DNA from: Microvirga brassicacearum
GTDB lineage: Bacteria > Pseudomonadota > Alphaproteobacteria > Rhizobiales > Beijerinckiaceae
Reading direction: 5' to 3'
DNA: 64,000 bases
NCBI RefSeq assembly: GCF_008757455.1
Contig: NZ_VCMV01000004.1
Location: 62,001-126,000, forward strand
The position numbers and the translations under genes were made by a program. Within the stretch, counting starts at the first letter, position 1. Each line of letters begins with the position of its first letter. Under the pieces are notes generated by a model. It did no database searches. It saw nothing but the letters and a program-made list of their open reading frames with translations, and was not told the DNA's origin. Shown one piece after another: positions 16,533-25,482 of the stretch.

Positions 16533-18791
16533 GTGAAGGACATCCGCAAACAATTGCTCGCAGCGTTCGATGTTGAACATCGGGAGCACTTGCACGCAAT
16601 TCGCGGCGCGCTTGATGCTGCGGAAACGGGTGACGTTGATCTGACAGACGTGTTTCGCCGGGCGCATTCGCTCAAAGGTGCAGCACGCGCGGTCGAACTC
16701 CCCGCTGTCGAGGAGATCGCCCATCAGTTGGAGGCGCTGTTCTCTCAACTGATCGACGACAAGCGGGACCTCGACCCGCGCACCATTGCGGCCGTCCGCC
16801 TGAGCCTCGACGCTATCGAGGATCTGACGGCCGAAATCGACGCCCCGTCGGGCTCAGCGTCGTCGGGACCCGCACTTCAGGCACTCAATGACTTGCTCGG
16901 GCAGCCGACGCCGCCCACATCGATTGCTCCATTGGAGAAACAAGGATCGCCGCCCCCGCCGAGACCGGAGCCTCCCGGCATGCCCGAACAAGGCGTCGGG
17001 TCCTACCTGCGCGTGGCGGCCGACCAGATGGAGCAATTGTCGAGTTCCATGCACCAGTTGCTGGCGGAAATTCAGGCGGACGATGCGATCTCCGAGGATC
17101 TGCAGCAGGTCGAACTCGACGTCCGTGGATTGCGACGAAGCTGGGACCTGCTGCAGCCGCAGATGAAAATTATGGGCGCGGGCTCGCAATTCGCGGATTC
17201 AGGATCGCGAAGCACCGGTGCTTTCACGTCTCGCCTCCGCGCGTTCGATCAGGATCTCAGAGGCCTGTTTCGTACACTTTCGACCCTCGCGCGGACCCGG
17301 AAAAAGTCTGCCTGGACGGTGGAACAGGCCGCCCGACGCGTCCGCGACGATATCGACCGGGTCTCCCTCGTCTCTGCCGAAACGGTATTCGGAAACTTCG
17401 GACCGATGGTCCGGGACATCGCCCGCGAGGAAGAACGTGATGTCCATGTCCGCACCATCGGCCTCGACATTCAGGTCGATCGGCAGGTCCTCCAGGCTCT
17501 GAAGGACCCGGTTATGCACCTGCTGCGGAATGCGGTCAGCCACGGCCTCGAGCCGATTGCCGAGCGGGCTGCGAAGGGAAAACCCGAACGCGGCGAGATC
17601 ACGCTGGAGCTCGCCTCCCGCGGCGGACGACTTGCGGTGTCCGTCCGCGACGATGGTCGCGGACCCGACCTGTTGCGCATCGAGAATGTGGCTGTCGAAC
17701 GCGGCTTATTGCCCAAACGTCCGGCTGGCGGACGCATGCCCAGGATGGACCAGCTTCTGTCCCTGGTTTTCACGCCCGGCTTTTCCACCGCCGCCGCGGT
17801 GGACCGCCTGTCCGGACGGGGCATGGGTCTCTCGGTCGTTGCCGAAGCCGCGCGCAAGCTGCATGGCTCCGTTCTGCTGCGGCCACGCTTTCCCTGGGGT
17901 ACCGAGGCGCTGCTGAGCGTGCCGTTCGCAGCCGCCCGGCAGCCTCTGCTGCTCGCGGAGGCGGAGGGGCGGACCTTTGGGTTTCCCACTTACGGCATCG
18001 AACGCCTCCTTCGCCTGAGATCCGAATCACTGGAGAGCGTGGAGGGACGTCCTGCCGCACGGATCGAGATCGGGGGCCGCGACGTTGTTGTTCCGGTAGT
18101 CGCTCTGGCCGCTCTCACAGGATCGCCGAATGCGCAAATTCCCATCGAGAATAAGAATATTAAAGCCGTGCTGGTCAGTCATGGCGCCCGTTACTGCGCG
18201 TTTGCGGTGAACGCCTTCGATGATGTGCGGACGATGCTGGTCAGCGATATCGATGTTGTCGGGGTCAGCGAGATTGCGTCAGGAACCGTGATGCTCGAGG
18301 GTGAGCTTCCCGCGCTCGTGCTCAGCCCAGAGCGACTGGTCGAGCATTGGATCCGTCACGAGAGCTACCTCGCGGCGAGCGGGCTTGGGCTTGCCGAATG
18401 GTCCGACGACGCGCAGAAGCACACGACGACGATCTTGGTCGTGGACGATTCAATCACCACACGAACGCTCGAAAAAAGCATTCTGGAAGCCCAAGGCTAC
18501 CGCGTCCTGCTGAGCGTTGACGGAATCGATGCACTCAATGTCCTCCGCGCCGGAGAGACGATCGTCGATGTTGTGATTGCGGATGTGGAAATGCCGCGAA
18601 TGGACGGATTTGGACTTCTCCAGGCTGTCAAAGCCGACGCGCGCTTGGCCACGACCCCCGTGATCCTGATGACGTCGCGCGCTGCTCCCGGCGATATTCG
18701 CCGCGGGCTGGATCTCGGTGCGAGCGCTTACATCACCAAGCAAAACTTCGACCAGCGCGAATTGCTGGCGACGATCGGGCAACTCCTATGA
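16533..18791 (+). CDS. CheA histidine kinase with C-terminal receiver (WspE/FrzE-like)
   Basis: A hybrid CheA of about 752 residues. Hpt domain first, with the phosphorylated His in FRRAHSLKGAARAVELPAVE (~residue 45). A Pro-rich linker follows, then a dimerisation segment, then the HATPase with N-box HLLRNAVSHGLEPIAER, G1 VRDDGRGPD and G2 LSGRGMGLSVV. A CheW-like regulatory domain comes next, and finally a receiver with DDS and phospho-acceptor Asp ~684 in IADVEMPRMDGFG. GTG at 16533 has a GGGAG upstream; TTG at 16515 in the same frame is the alternative. It overlaps cheB by 4 nt. The attached receiver could act as a phosphate sink or relay to the later proteins of the operon. Confidence 0.92.
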   Translation: MKDIRKQLLAAFDVEHREHLHAIRGALDAAETGDVDLTDVFRRAHSLKGAARAVELPAVEEIAHQLEALFSQLIDDKRDLDPRTIAAVRLSLDAIEDLTAEIDAPSGSASSGPALQALNDLLGQPTPPTSIAPLEKQGSPPPPRPEPPGMPEQGVGSYLRVAADQMEQLSSSMHQLLAEIQADDAISEDLQQVELDVRGLRRSWDLLQPQMKIMGAGSQFADSGSRSTGAFTSRLRAFDQDLRGLFRTLSTLARTRKKSAWTVEQAARRVRDDIDRVSLVSAETVFGNFGPMVRDIAREEERDVHVRTIGLDIQVDRQVLQALKDPVMHLLRNAVSHGLEPIAERAAKGKPERGEITLELASRGGRLAVSVRDDGRGPDLLRIENVAVERGLLPKRPAGGRMPRMDQLLSLVFTPGFSTAAAVDRLSGRGMGLSVVAEAARKLHGSVLLRPRFPWGTEALLSVPFAAARQPLLLAEAEGRTFGFPTYGIERLLRLRSESLESVEGRPAARIEIGGRDVVVPVVALAALTGSPNAQIPIENKNIKAVLVSHGARYCAFAVNAFDDVRTMLVSDIDVVGVSEIASGTVMLEGELPALVLSPERLVEHWIRHESYLAASGLGLAEWSDDAQKHTTTILVVDDSITTRTLEKSILEAQGYRVLLSVDGIDALNVLRAGETIVDVVIADVEMPRMDGFGLLQAVKADARLATTPVILMTSRAAPGDIRRGLDLGASAYITKQNFDQRELLATIGQLL

Positions 18792-19864
18792 AAGCCGCGC
18801 TGCACTCCCCTGTGCGCGTGATGATCGTGGAGGATTCGCTCGTCATCCGCCAGCTCCTCGCGCATATCATCACCCGCGACCCTCGTCTAATCTTGGCCGC
18901 CGCCGTCAGCTCTGCCGAGGAGGCCTTGCGGGAAATCCCCCGTATCCAGCCCGATGTCATCTCGATGGATATTCGCCTTCCGGGCATGGACGGCCTTGAA
19001 GCCACACGCCGGATTATGTCGGAGCACCCGACGCCGATTGTCGTGATTGCGGGCAGCATCGAAGATGCTGCTTTGAAAATCTCCATGAACGCGCTCCGCG
19101 CCGGCGCGCTTACGGTCGTCGAGAAGCCGGTCGGCGTGACGAACGCCGGGTACGATGGTATCGCCGATACGATCTGCACCCAGCTTTACATCATGAGCCA
19201 GGTGCCGGTTGTCAGACAGCGCTCATTCGCCTGGCGTCCACCGGCTCAACGCACGACGTCGGCTTGGCACGATGATTCGACCGGATCGCAAGCCCCGAGC
19301 CTCCTCGGCATCGCCGCCTCGACCGGTGGTCCACCCGCGCTTGCGAAGGTACTGAGCGGCTTGCCGGCCGATTTTCCCATCCCGATCCTGCTCGTGCAGC
19401 ATATCGGCGCGCCCTTCATGGAGGGCTTTGCATCGTGGCTGGACGGGATCATGCCGCTCAATGTCGGCGTCGCGCGCGATCAGGAAACGCCTGTCGCCGG
19501 ACGGGTTTATGTCGCCCCGGGAGATCGCCACCTTCTGTTGTCGCCATCAGGCACGCTGCGGATCAGCGCGACTGCTCCGCTCGCCGGTCAGAGACCGTCG
19601 GCGACGCTGCTGTTTCGATCGATGGCTGATGCGCTCGGGTCCAAGGGACTTGGCGTCATCCTGACCGGCATGGGAGAGGACGGCGCCCCGGGGCTGGTGG
19701 AGATGCGTCAGGCCGGCGCCTACACCATCGCCGAGGACGAGAGTACGGCAGTTGTCTATGGCATGCCCGCAGCTGCACTCCGCATGGGCGGCGTGCGTGC
19801 CAGTCTGCCGCTCGATCTGATCGCCCCGCGCATTGCCCGGCTCGTGAAGGATGCTCGCCAATGA
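18788..19864 (+). CDS. CheB protein-glutamate methylesterase response regulator
   Basis: A 358-residue protein. The N-terminal receiver has phospho-acceptor Asp61 (SMDIRLPGMDGL) and Lys113 in VEKP. The C-terminal methylesterase has the catalytic triad Ser178 (AASTGGPPAL), His205 (LVQHI) and Asp298 (GMGEDGAPGL). It would remove methyl groups added by the CheR-TPR to reset the receptor. ATGA overlaps at both ends (with cheA and with the next kinase) show tight translational coupling. In Wsp systems this is WspF. All catalytic positions are intact. Confidence 0.94.
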   Translation: MKAALHSPVRVMIVEDSLVIRQLLAHIITRDPRLILAAAVSSAEEALREIPRIQPDVISMDIRLPGMDGLEATRRIMSEHPTPIVVIAGSIEDAALKISMNALRAGALTVVEKPVGVTNAGYDGIADTICTQLYIMSQVPVVRQRSFAWRPPAQRTTSAWHDDSTGSQAPSLLGIAASTGGPPALAKVLSGLPADFPIPILLVQHIGAPFMEGFASWLDGIMPLNVGVARDQETPVAGRVYVAPGDRHLLLSPSGTLRISATAPLAGQRPSATLLFRSMADALGSKGLGVILTGMGEDGAPGLVEMRQAGAYTIAEDESTAVVYGMPAAALRMGGVRASLPLDLIAPRIARLVKDARQ

Positions 19865-21606
19865 GCGCAGGAACCGGCACGCAAGGTGCACGCATTCTTC
19901 TGGTCGAGGATTCCGAGACGCAGGCGTTGCAGCTTCGCCATGTGCTGGAAAGCAACGGACTTCATGTCACCTGGCGCTCGACTGCCGAAGCGGCGCTCGA
20001 CAGCCTGAACGAGAAGCTTCCGGATCTCGTCATCGCGGATTTTCATTTGCCCGGCATGAACGGGGACGAGTTGTCGCGGCAGATGCGGCTGAACGTCCGC
20101 ACACGCGCGATCCCCGTGATCATGCTCACGGAGGCCCGTGAGCGTGGAGTCGAACGGCAGGGGCTCGAAAGCGGCGCCGACGCATATGTGTCCAAATCCG
20201 CCGAGCAGGCCCTCATCATTCTGCGAATCCGGGCGCTGTTGCGACGACGCGCGGCGCCCGCGGCGACAGTCGAGGAACACCGGAATGCACCGAGTTTCAG
20301 TGCTTTCCGGCGAGCCCGTCTCCTTGTCGTTGACAGCGATAACGCGCAGAGAACCTATCTTGAGGAGATTCTGGCGCGGGAAGGGTATTCGGTGACATGC
20401 GTCGCAAGCCCCGACGAGGCGCTGGACCTCGTCAGCGTACAGGGAGCGAATCTGGACTGCGTCCTGGTGAACATTCTGAGTCCCGCCTCCGACGGCGTGG
20501 AGCTTTGTCGCCGGCTCAACGTCTATCGCGGCGTCGCCCCCGTGCCCGGCACCGAGGTTGCCACCTATTACATCGTGGGACTCGGCAACGAAGACAGCGG
20601 TGATATTCTGGCTCGCGCCTTCGCAGCCGGGGCCGACGATATCGTGCCGGCTGCCGCAGATGCTGATGTGATGCGCGTCCGCATCCGTGCGCTCGTGCGC
20701 CGAAAGCTTCTGCAGGACGAGAACTGGCGCATCGAGACTGAACTTCAGGAGCGGGATCTGGCATTGGAACGCGCTCGCACCGAAGCCGCCGCGGCCGAAG
20801 CCCGTGCTGCTCTCGCCGGTGCGCTCGAGAAAGCCAACCATGAGCTCGAAGAAAGCAATCAGCGCCTGAAGGACACGCAGGCGAAACTCGTTCAGGCGGC
20901 CAAGATGGCATCTCTCGGCGAACTGGTCGCGGGCATCGCACACGAGATCAATAATCCGCTTGCTTTCATTCTTGCGCATCAGGGCACGGTTGAGCGGCTT
21001 CTGGCCGACGTGGCCAAGAAGCTGCCCGGAAGCGCCGCTATCGAGAAGCCTGTCGCTAAATCCAGGGAGCGTGTTGCGGCGATGAAGCTCGGCCTCGGTC
21101 GGATTCAGGAACTTGTCCTGAACCTTAGGCGGTTTTCTCGTTTGGACGAGGGCGACTTCCAGACGGTGAATGTGCGCGAATCGATTGACACGGTGCTGGC
21201 GCTGCTCGGCCACCGGCTCGGTGCGCGCATCGATGTGCGGCGACGTTTCGACGCCGTACCGGACCTATATTGTTCGCCGGCGCTTCTGAATCAGGTGGTG
21301 ATGAATATTATCGGCAATGCGGCTGACGCGATTTCCGGCTCCGGTGCCATCGACATTGAAACCTGGAGCGACGACACAACCTATACGATCAGAATCAGCG
21401 ATACGGGGCCTGGCATCCCGCCGGATCTGCGTGAAAGGATTTTCGAACCGTTTTTCACCACGAAACCGGTCGGCGCCGGAACTGGACTCGGACTGGCCAT
21501 AGCCTATAGCGTTGTCCAAGCTCACAAGGGAACAATCACGGTGGATTCGGGCCCGTCAGGTGGCACAAGCTTCACCATTACAATCCCGAGGCAAACCCAC
21601 CAATGA
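19861..21606 (+). CDS. Hybrid histidine kinase: receiver, degenerate receiver, coiled coil, HisKA-HATPase
   Basis: A 581-residue soluble protein. Receiver 1 (~10-120) is intact: Glu16-Asp17, phospho-acceptor Asp60 ([11 protein letters not shown]), Thr90 and Lys112. Receiver 2 (~152-270) has lost key residues: the acceptor is Asn204 ([12 protein letters not shown]), the acidic pair is broken (VVDSD) and the Lys is Ala264. A coiled coil at ~283-350 leads to HisKA with His361 ([12 protein letters not shown]), then an HATPase with [18 protein letters not shown] and GTGLGLAIA. It overlaps genes on both sides by 4 nt. CheA is the probable donor to receiver 1, which would then tune the kinase module; this is inference. 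There is no DNA-binding or GGDEF output. Confidence 0.88.
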   Translation: MSAGTGTQGARILLVEDSETQALQLRHVLESNGLHVTWRSTAEAALDSLNEKLPDLVIADFHLPGMNGDELSRQMRLNVRTRAIPVIMLTEARERGVERQGLESGADAYVSKSAEQALIILRIRALLRRRAAPAATVEEHRNAPSFSAFRRARLLVVDSDNAQRTYLEEILAREGYSVTCVASPDEALDLVSVQGANLDCVLVNILSPASDGVELCRRLNVYRGVAPVPGTEVATYYIVGLGNEDSGDILARAFAAGADDIVPAAADADVMRVRIRALVRRKLLQDENWRIETELQERDLALERARTEAAAAEARAALAGALEKANHELEESNQRLKDTQAKLVQAAKMASLGELVAGIAHEINNPLAFILAHQGTVERLLADVAKKLPGSAAIEKPVAKSRERVAAMKLGLGRIQELVLNLRRFSRLDEGDFQTVNVRESIDTVLALLGHRLGARIDVRRRFDAVPDLYCSPALLNQVVMNIIGNAADAISGSGAIDIETWSDDTTYTIRISDTGPGIPPDLRERIFEPFFTTKPVGAGTGLGLAIAYSVVQAHKGTITVDSGPSGGTSFTITIPRQTHQ

Positions 21607-23516
21607 CCTCGATGATTCCGGAAAACCAGAGACAGGGCACGATCCTCGTCGTCGATGACGAACCGGATATCTTGATTGCCATCAAGGACCTCTTCGAGGA
21701 CGAGTATCGCGTCGTTTCGACAACCTCGCCGCTGGAGGCTCTCGATATTCTCGCGAGCGAGCCGGACATTGCCGTGATCCTCTCGGATCAGCGGATGCCT
21801 GAGATGTCGGGAGACGAGTTTCTGGCCCAGGCGCGCGAACACAGCGACGCTGAAGCCATTCTCCTGACCGGCTACGCCGATCTCAAGGCGGTCATCGGAG
21901 CGGTCAACAAGGGCCGCATCATGGCCTATATGCCCAAGCCATGGGATCCGTCGCTGCTGGCCGTCATGGTGCGGTCTGCCTATGAGCGTCGTGTCCTGGC
22001 GCGCGAGTTCGATATGGAGCGCGCTCTGCTGCGCGGCTTGATGGAAAGCACGACGGACCAGATCTCTTTTAAGGATCTCGACGGGCGATTTATGCGGCTG
22101 AATGCCAGCAAGGCCAAAAGTTTCGATGTCTCACCCACATTGTGCCTTGGCCGCCGAGAAAGTGAATTCGTCACCCCCGAGCGCGCTGCGTCGATTCTCG
22201 AGGCAGAACGAGCGGCCATTGCGGCTCGCGCACCGGCCGAACGGCTCGAAGAACGCACCACGGCCGACGGCGCGACCCAATGGTATCTCGTTCATCGCAT
22301 TCCCATTCTGGACGAGACCGGCACTGTGGCGACGATCGCCACCATCGAGCGCGACGTCACCGAACGCAAGTTGATGGAATTGCGTCTGCGCCAAGCAGAC
22401 AAGATGCAGGCTCTCGGGACTCTTGCGGGCGGCATCGCGCATGATTTCAACAATCTGCTGATGGCGGTGCTCGGCAGTCTCGACCTCGCCTCTCGCCGCG
22501 CGCCTGACGATCCGCGCCTCAATCGGCTTCTTCAGAACGCCACCTATGCGGCCGAGCGCGGCGCATCGCTCACTCAACGGCTCCTGAGCTTCAGCCGGCA
22601 GCGCGACTTGAGCTTGCGCGCCGTCGACGTGAACGAAGTCATCCATGACATGAACGATCTTTTGATGCGTACGCTCGGAGGCGTCGTGCGCATCGAGAAA
22701 AATCTGTCGCATGCTTTGTGGCCGGCCATGGTTGACCCCGATCAACTCGAACTCGCTATCCTGAATCTTTGCATCAACGCCCGGGACGCCATGGCTGAAG
22801 GCGGACAGATCCTCCTGTCGACCCGCAACGCGAGCGTTGCCGAGGGCGAAATCGCGGATCTCCCTGGCGGCGATTACGTCGTGATCGCGGTGAGAGACGA
22901 AGGCGCAGGCATCCCGCCCGACATTCTCAGCCGTGTGATCGAACCTTTCTTTACCACCAAGGAGGTCGGCAAGGGCACCGGACTGGGACTGCCGATGGTC
23001 TACGGTCTGGCACAACAATCCGGCGGAACGGTCACGATCGAGAGCAACGTGGGCAGGGGTACGGTCGTGGAATTGTACCTTGCACGCACGATGACGAACG
23101 ACGCCGCCGCAGAACGCGAGGAACGGGCTGTCTCGCCGAGCGCCCCCAAGATTCGCATTCTCCTCGTCGACGACGATGCCGAAGTACGAGCCGTCACATC
23201 CGCGTATCTCGTTGAAATGGGCCACCGCGTGATCGAGGCGCCTGATGGGGCCTCGGCGATTGATATCCTGCGTACGGATCGGCAAATCGACCTGTTGGTG
23301 GCGGACTTCGCGATGCCCGGGATGACCGGGTTCGACCTCGCGGTCAAAGCGCGGGAGCACCGGGAGGGGATCGGCATCCTGCTCGTCACCGGATATGCGG
23401 ATCCCGGCAAGATGGCGCAGGGCTTCCCGCTCCTGCACAAACCCTTCGGACGGGAGGATCTTGCCGCAAAGGTTAATGAGGTGGCGGTGACGGGGCTTTC
23501 TTCGCCGGAGGCTTAG
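21603..23516 (+). CDS. Hybrid histidine kinase: receiver, PAS, HisKA-HATPase, receiver
   Basis: A 637-residue soluble protein ending the chemosensory operon. Receiver 1 (~12-125) has acceptor Asp62 (LSDQRMPEMSG) and Lys112 (MPKPW). A PAS/PAC sensor lies at ~140-255 (DQISFKDLDGRFMRLNASKA, IATIERDVTERK). HisKA has His280 (GGIAHDFNN), the subclass of hybrid kinases that dephosphorylate as well as phosphorylate. The HATPase has ILNLCINARDAM and DEGAGIPPD, and the C-terminal receiver (~515-630) has Asp568 (VADFAMPGMTG). Start and upstream stop overlap by 4 nt. The only output modules are phosphotransfer domains, so the signal must leave the operon through a partner encoded elsewhere. Confidence 0.9.
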   Translation: MTSMIPENQRQGTILVVDDEPDILIAIKDLFEDEYRVVSTTSPLEALDILASEPDIAVILSDQRMPEMSGDEFLAQAREHSDAEAILLTGYADLKAVIGAVNKGRIMAYMPKPWDPSLLAVMVRSAYERRVLAREFDMERALLRGLMESTTDQISFKDLDGRFMRLNASKAKSFDVSPTLCLGRRESEFVTPERAASILEAERAAIAARAPAERLEERTTADGATQWYLVHRIPILDETGTVATIATIERDVTERKLMELRLRQADKMQALGTLAGGIAHDFNNLLMAVLGSLDLASRRAPDDPRLNRLLQNATYAAERGASLTQRLLSFSRQRDLSLRAVDVNEVIHDMNDLLMRTLGGVVRIEKNLSHALWPAMVDPDQLELAILNLCINARDAMAEGGQILLSTRNASVAEGEIADLPGGDYVVIAVRDEGAGIPPDILSRVIEPFFTTKEVGKGTGLGLPMVYGLAQQSGGTVTIESNVGRGTVVELYLARTMTNDAAAEREERAVSPSAPKIRILLVDDDAEVRAVTSAYLVEMGHRVIEAPDGASAIDILRTDRQIDLLVADFAMPGMTGFDLAVKAREHREGIGILLVTGYADPGKMAQGFPLLHKPFGREDLAAKVNEVAVTGLSSPEA

Positions 23517-23718
23517 GCGGGCCGGTCAAGTGGCAAAGCGCCGCGACGGTGCGGCCTCAGTTGCCGTTGGGGAACCTTGGGTCTCAGACCAAGGACGAAA
23601 AATAGCCATATGGCCCAGCTAGTTACGATGGCCCCACTCGCGATCACGTGATGGGGCGGTGGACCGAAGGGCTGCGCGTCGTAACCATGAAATGCTATAG
23701 TTTTTCCTGTTTTGGTCC

Positions 23719-23766
23719 GTCCCCCATGGGGACAGATTGACAAGAACGAACCTTCGCACCTTAACT
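23719..23766 (+). promoter_or_regulatory. Candidate sigma70 promoter with adjoining palindrome upstream of dppA
   Basis: TTGACA at 23737-23742 is followed after 18 nt by TTAACT at 23761-23766, a reasonable -35/-10 pair. A perfect inverted repeat, GTCCCC-CAT-GGGGAC at 23719-23733, abuts the -35 box on its upstream side, a position suited to a regulator site. The rest of the 298-nt gap between the chemosensory operon and dppA holds only a weak CCTTGG/CCAAGG hairpin at 23575-23594, with no T-run, and no convincing gene. Confidence 0.4.
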
Positions 23767-23814
23767 CTGTCGCAGAACGGCCATAATCCAGAGCCGTCTC
23801 AGAGGACTGTCAGA

Positions 23815-25416
23815 ATGAAGAAATCAGCTCTTCTTGCTGCTGTTTGCGTCCCGGCCTTTTTGGCCGCGGCACCGCTCGCAGCCAAAACCCTTGTCTATTG
23901 CTCAGAGGGCAGCCCGGAGAACTTCTACCCCGGCGTCAACACCACCGGCACCTCATTTGATGCCAGCGAACAGATCTACAACCGCATCGTCGAGTTCGAG
24001 CGCGGCGGTACCAAGGTCGTCCCGAGCCTCGCCGAGCGCTGGGAGGTGTCGCCCGACGGCACCGTCTACACCTTCTATCTTCGCAAGAACGCCAAGTGGC
24101 ATTCGAACAAGAACTTCACACCCACGCGCGCGGCGAATGCCGATGACGTGATGTTCATGGTCGAGCGGCAGTGGAAGGAAGACAACCCGTACTTCAAGGT
24201 CACGAGCCCCAACCACTCGTATTTCAGCGACATGGGCATGCCCAAGCTGCTGAAATCGGTCGAGAAAGTGGATGACTACACGGTCCGTTTCACGCTCAAC
24301 CAGCCGGAAGCACCGTTCCTCGCCAACCTGGCGATGATGTTTGCCAGCGTGCAGTCCAAGGAATACGCCGACGCGATGCTGAAGGCCGGCACGCCTGAGA
24401 AGATCGACCAGGAGCCGATCGGAACAGGTCCCTTCTCGCTCGTGCAATATCAGAAAGACGCCATCATCCGCTACAAGGCGTTCCCTGATTACTGGGGCGG
24501 CAAGGCCAAGATCGACGATCTCGTCTTCTCGATCACGCCCGACGCATCGGTTCGCTGGGCGAAGCTCCAGAAGGGCGAATGCCATGTGATGCCGTATCCG
24601 AACCCGGCCGATCTCGAAGCCATGAAGAAGGACACGAACGTCCAGATTCTGGAGCAGCCCGGCCTGAATATCGGCTATCTTGCCTATCAGACCACGAAGA
24701 AGCCCTTCGACGACGTCCGCGTCCGCAAGGCCTTCAACATGGCGATGAACAAGAAGGCGATCGTCGACGCCGTGTTCCTCGGCAGCGGCATCCCCGCCAA
24801 GAACCCGATCCCGCCGTCGATGTGGTCCTATAACGACGCCGTGAAGGAAGATGCGTACAACCCGGAAGCCGCCAAGAAACTGCTTGCGGAAGCGGGCTAT
24901 CCCAATGGTCTTGAAACCGACCTTTGGGCGATGCCGGTTCAGCGTCCCTACAACCCGAATGCCCGCCGTATCGCCGAACTGATGCAGGCCGACCTCGCCA
25001 AGATCGGCGTGAAGGCCGAGATCAAGAGCTTCGAGTGGGGCGAGTATCGCAAGCGCGCTCAGGCGGGCGAGCATCAGATGGCTCAGCTCGGCTGGACGGG
25101 TGACAACGGTGATCCGGACAACTTCCTGCACACCCTGCTCGGCTGCGCCTCGGCTCAGTCGGCGTCGGGCTCGAACATTGCGAAGTTCTGCTACAAGCCG
25201 TTCGACGATCTGGTTCTGAAAGCCAAGGTCACGACCGACATTGCGGAGCGCACGAAGCTCTATGAGCAGGCTCAGGTGATCTTCAAGGAACAGGCTCCGT
25301 GGTTCACCGTGGCTCACGCGGTGCAGCTCAAGCCGGTTCGCAAGGAAGTCGTCGACTTCAAGCTTTCTCCTTTTGGTCGCCACACCTTTTACGGCGTGGA
25401 TATCAAGGGTAAGTAA
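23815..25416 (+). CDS. dppA: Dipeptide ABC importer periplasmic binding protein DppA
   Basis: A 533-residue secreted protein. The signal peptide is MKKSALLAAVCVPAFLAAAP through AAA. The mature start KTLVYCSEGSPENFYPG and long stretches such as FSITPDASVRWAKLQKGEC, DLWAMPVQRPYNPNARR and GWTGDNGDPDNF closely match E. coli DppA from memory, including the two Cys pairs. It binds di- and tripeptides, and possibly haem or aminolevulinate as in enterics, for the DppBCDF transporter downstream. An in-frame start at 23737 adds 26 residues with no signal character, so the ATG at 23815 with GAGG upstream was used. A strong hairpin follows before dppB. Confidence 0.95.
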   Translation: MKKSALLAAVCVPAFLAAAPLAAKTLVYCSEGSPENFYPGVNTTGTSFDASEQIYNRIVEFERGGTKVVPSLAERWEVSPDGTVYTFYLRKNAKWHSNKNFTPTRAANADDVMFMVERQWKEDNPYFKVTSPNHSYFSDMGMPKLLKSVEKVDDYTVRFTLNQPEAPFLANLAMMFASVQSKEYADAMLKAGTPEKIDQEPIGTGPFSLVQYQKDAIIRYKAFPDYWGGKAKIDDLVFSITPDASVRWAKLQKGECHVMPYPNPADLEAMKKDTNVQILEQPGLNIGYLAYQTTKKPFDDVRVRKAFNMAMNKKAIVDAVFLGSGIPAKNPIPPSMWSYNDAVKEDAYNPEAAKKLLAEAGYPNGLETDLWAMPVQRPYNPNARRIAELMQADLAKIGVKAEIKSFEWGEYRKRAQAGEHQMAQLGWTGDNGDPDNFLHTLLGCASAQSASGSNIAKFCYKPFDDLVLKAKVTTDIAERTKLYEQAQVIFKEQAPWFTVAHAVQLKPVRKEVVDFKLSPFGRHTFYGVDIKGK

Positions 25417-25435
25417 GCCTTCGTTCGCAACCTTC

Positions 25436-25472
25436 GGCGGAGCGGCTGATTCCACGCCGCTCCGCCTTTTTT
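25436..25472 (+). terminator. Intrinsic terminator/attenuator between dppA and dppB
   Basis: An 11-bp perfect GC-rich stem (GGCGGAGCGGC with GCCGCTCCGCC) and 9-nt loop is followed at once by six T residues. It lies 20 nt after the dppA stop and 10 nt before the dppB ATG. Because dppBCDF has no room for a separate promoter here, partial termination would give much more DppA than membrane components. Confidence 0.8.
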
Positions 25473-25482
25473 AGTTCAAAAG

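Noticed and set aside
23575-23594. CCTTGG/CCAAGG hairpin after the chemosensory operon considered as terminator
   Set aside because: On the plus strand it is followed by an A-rich stretch, not T, and the stem is only 6 bp.
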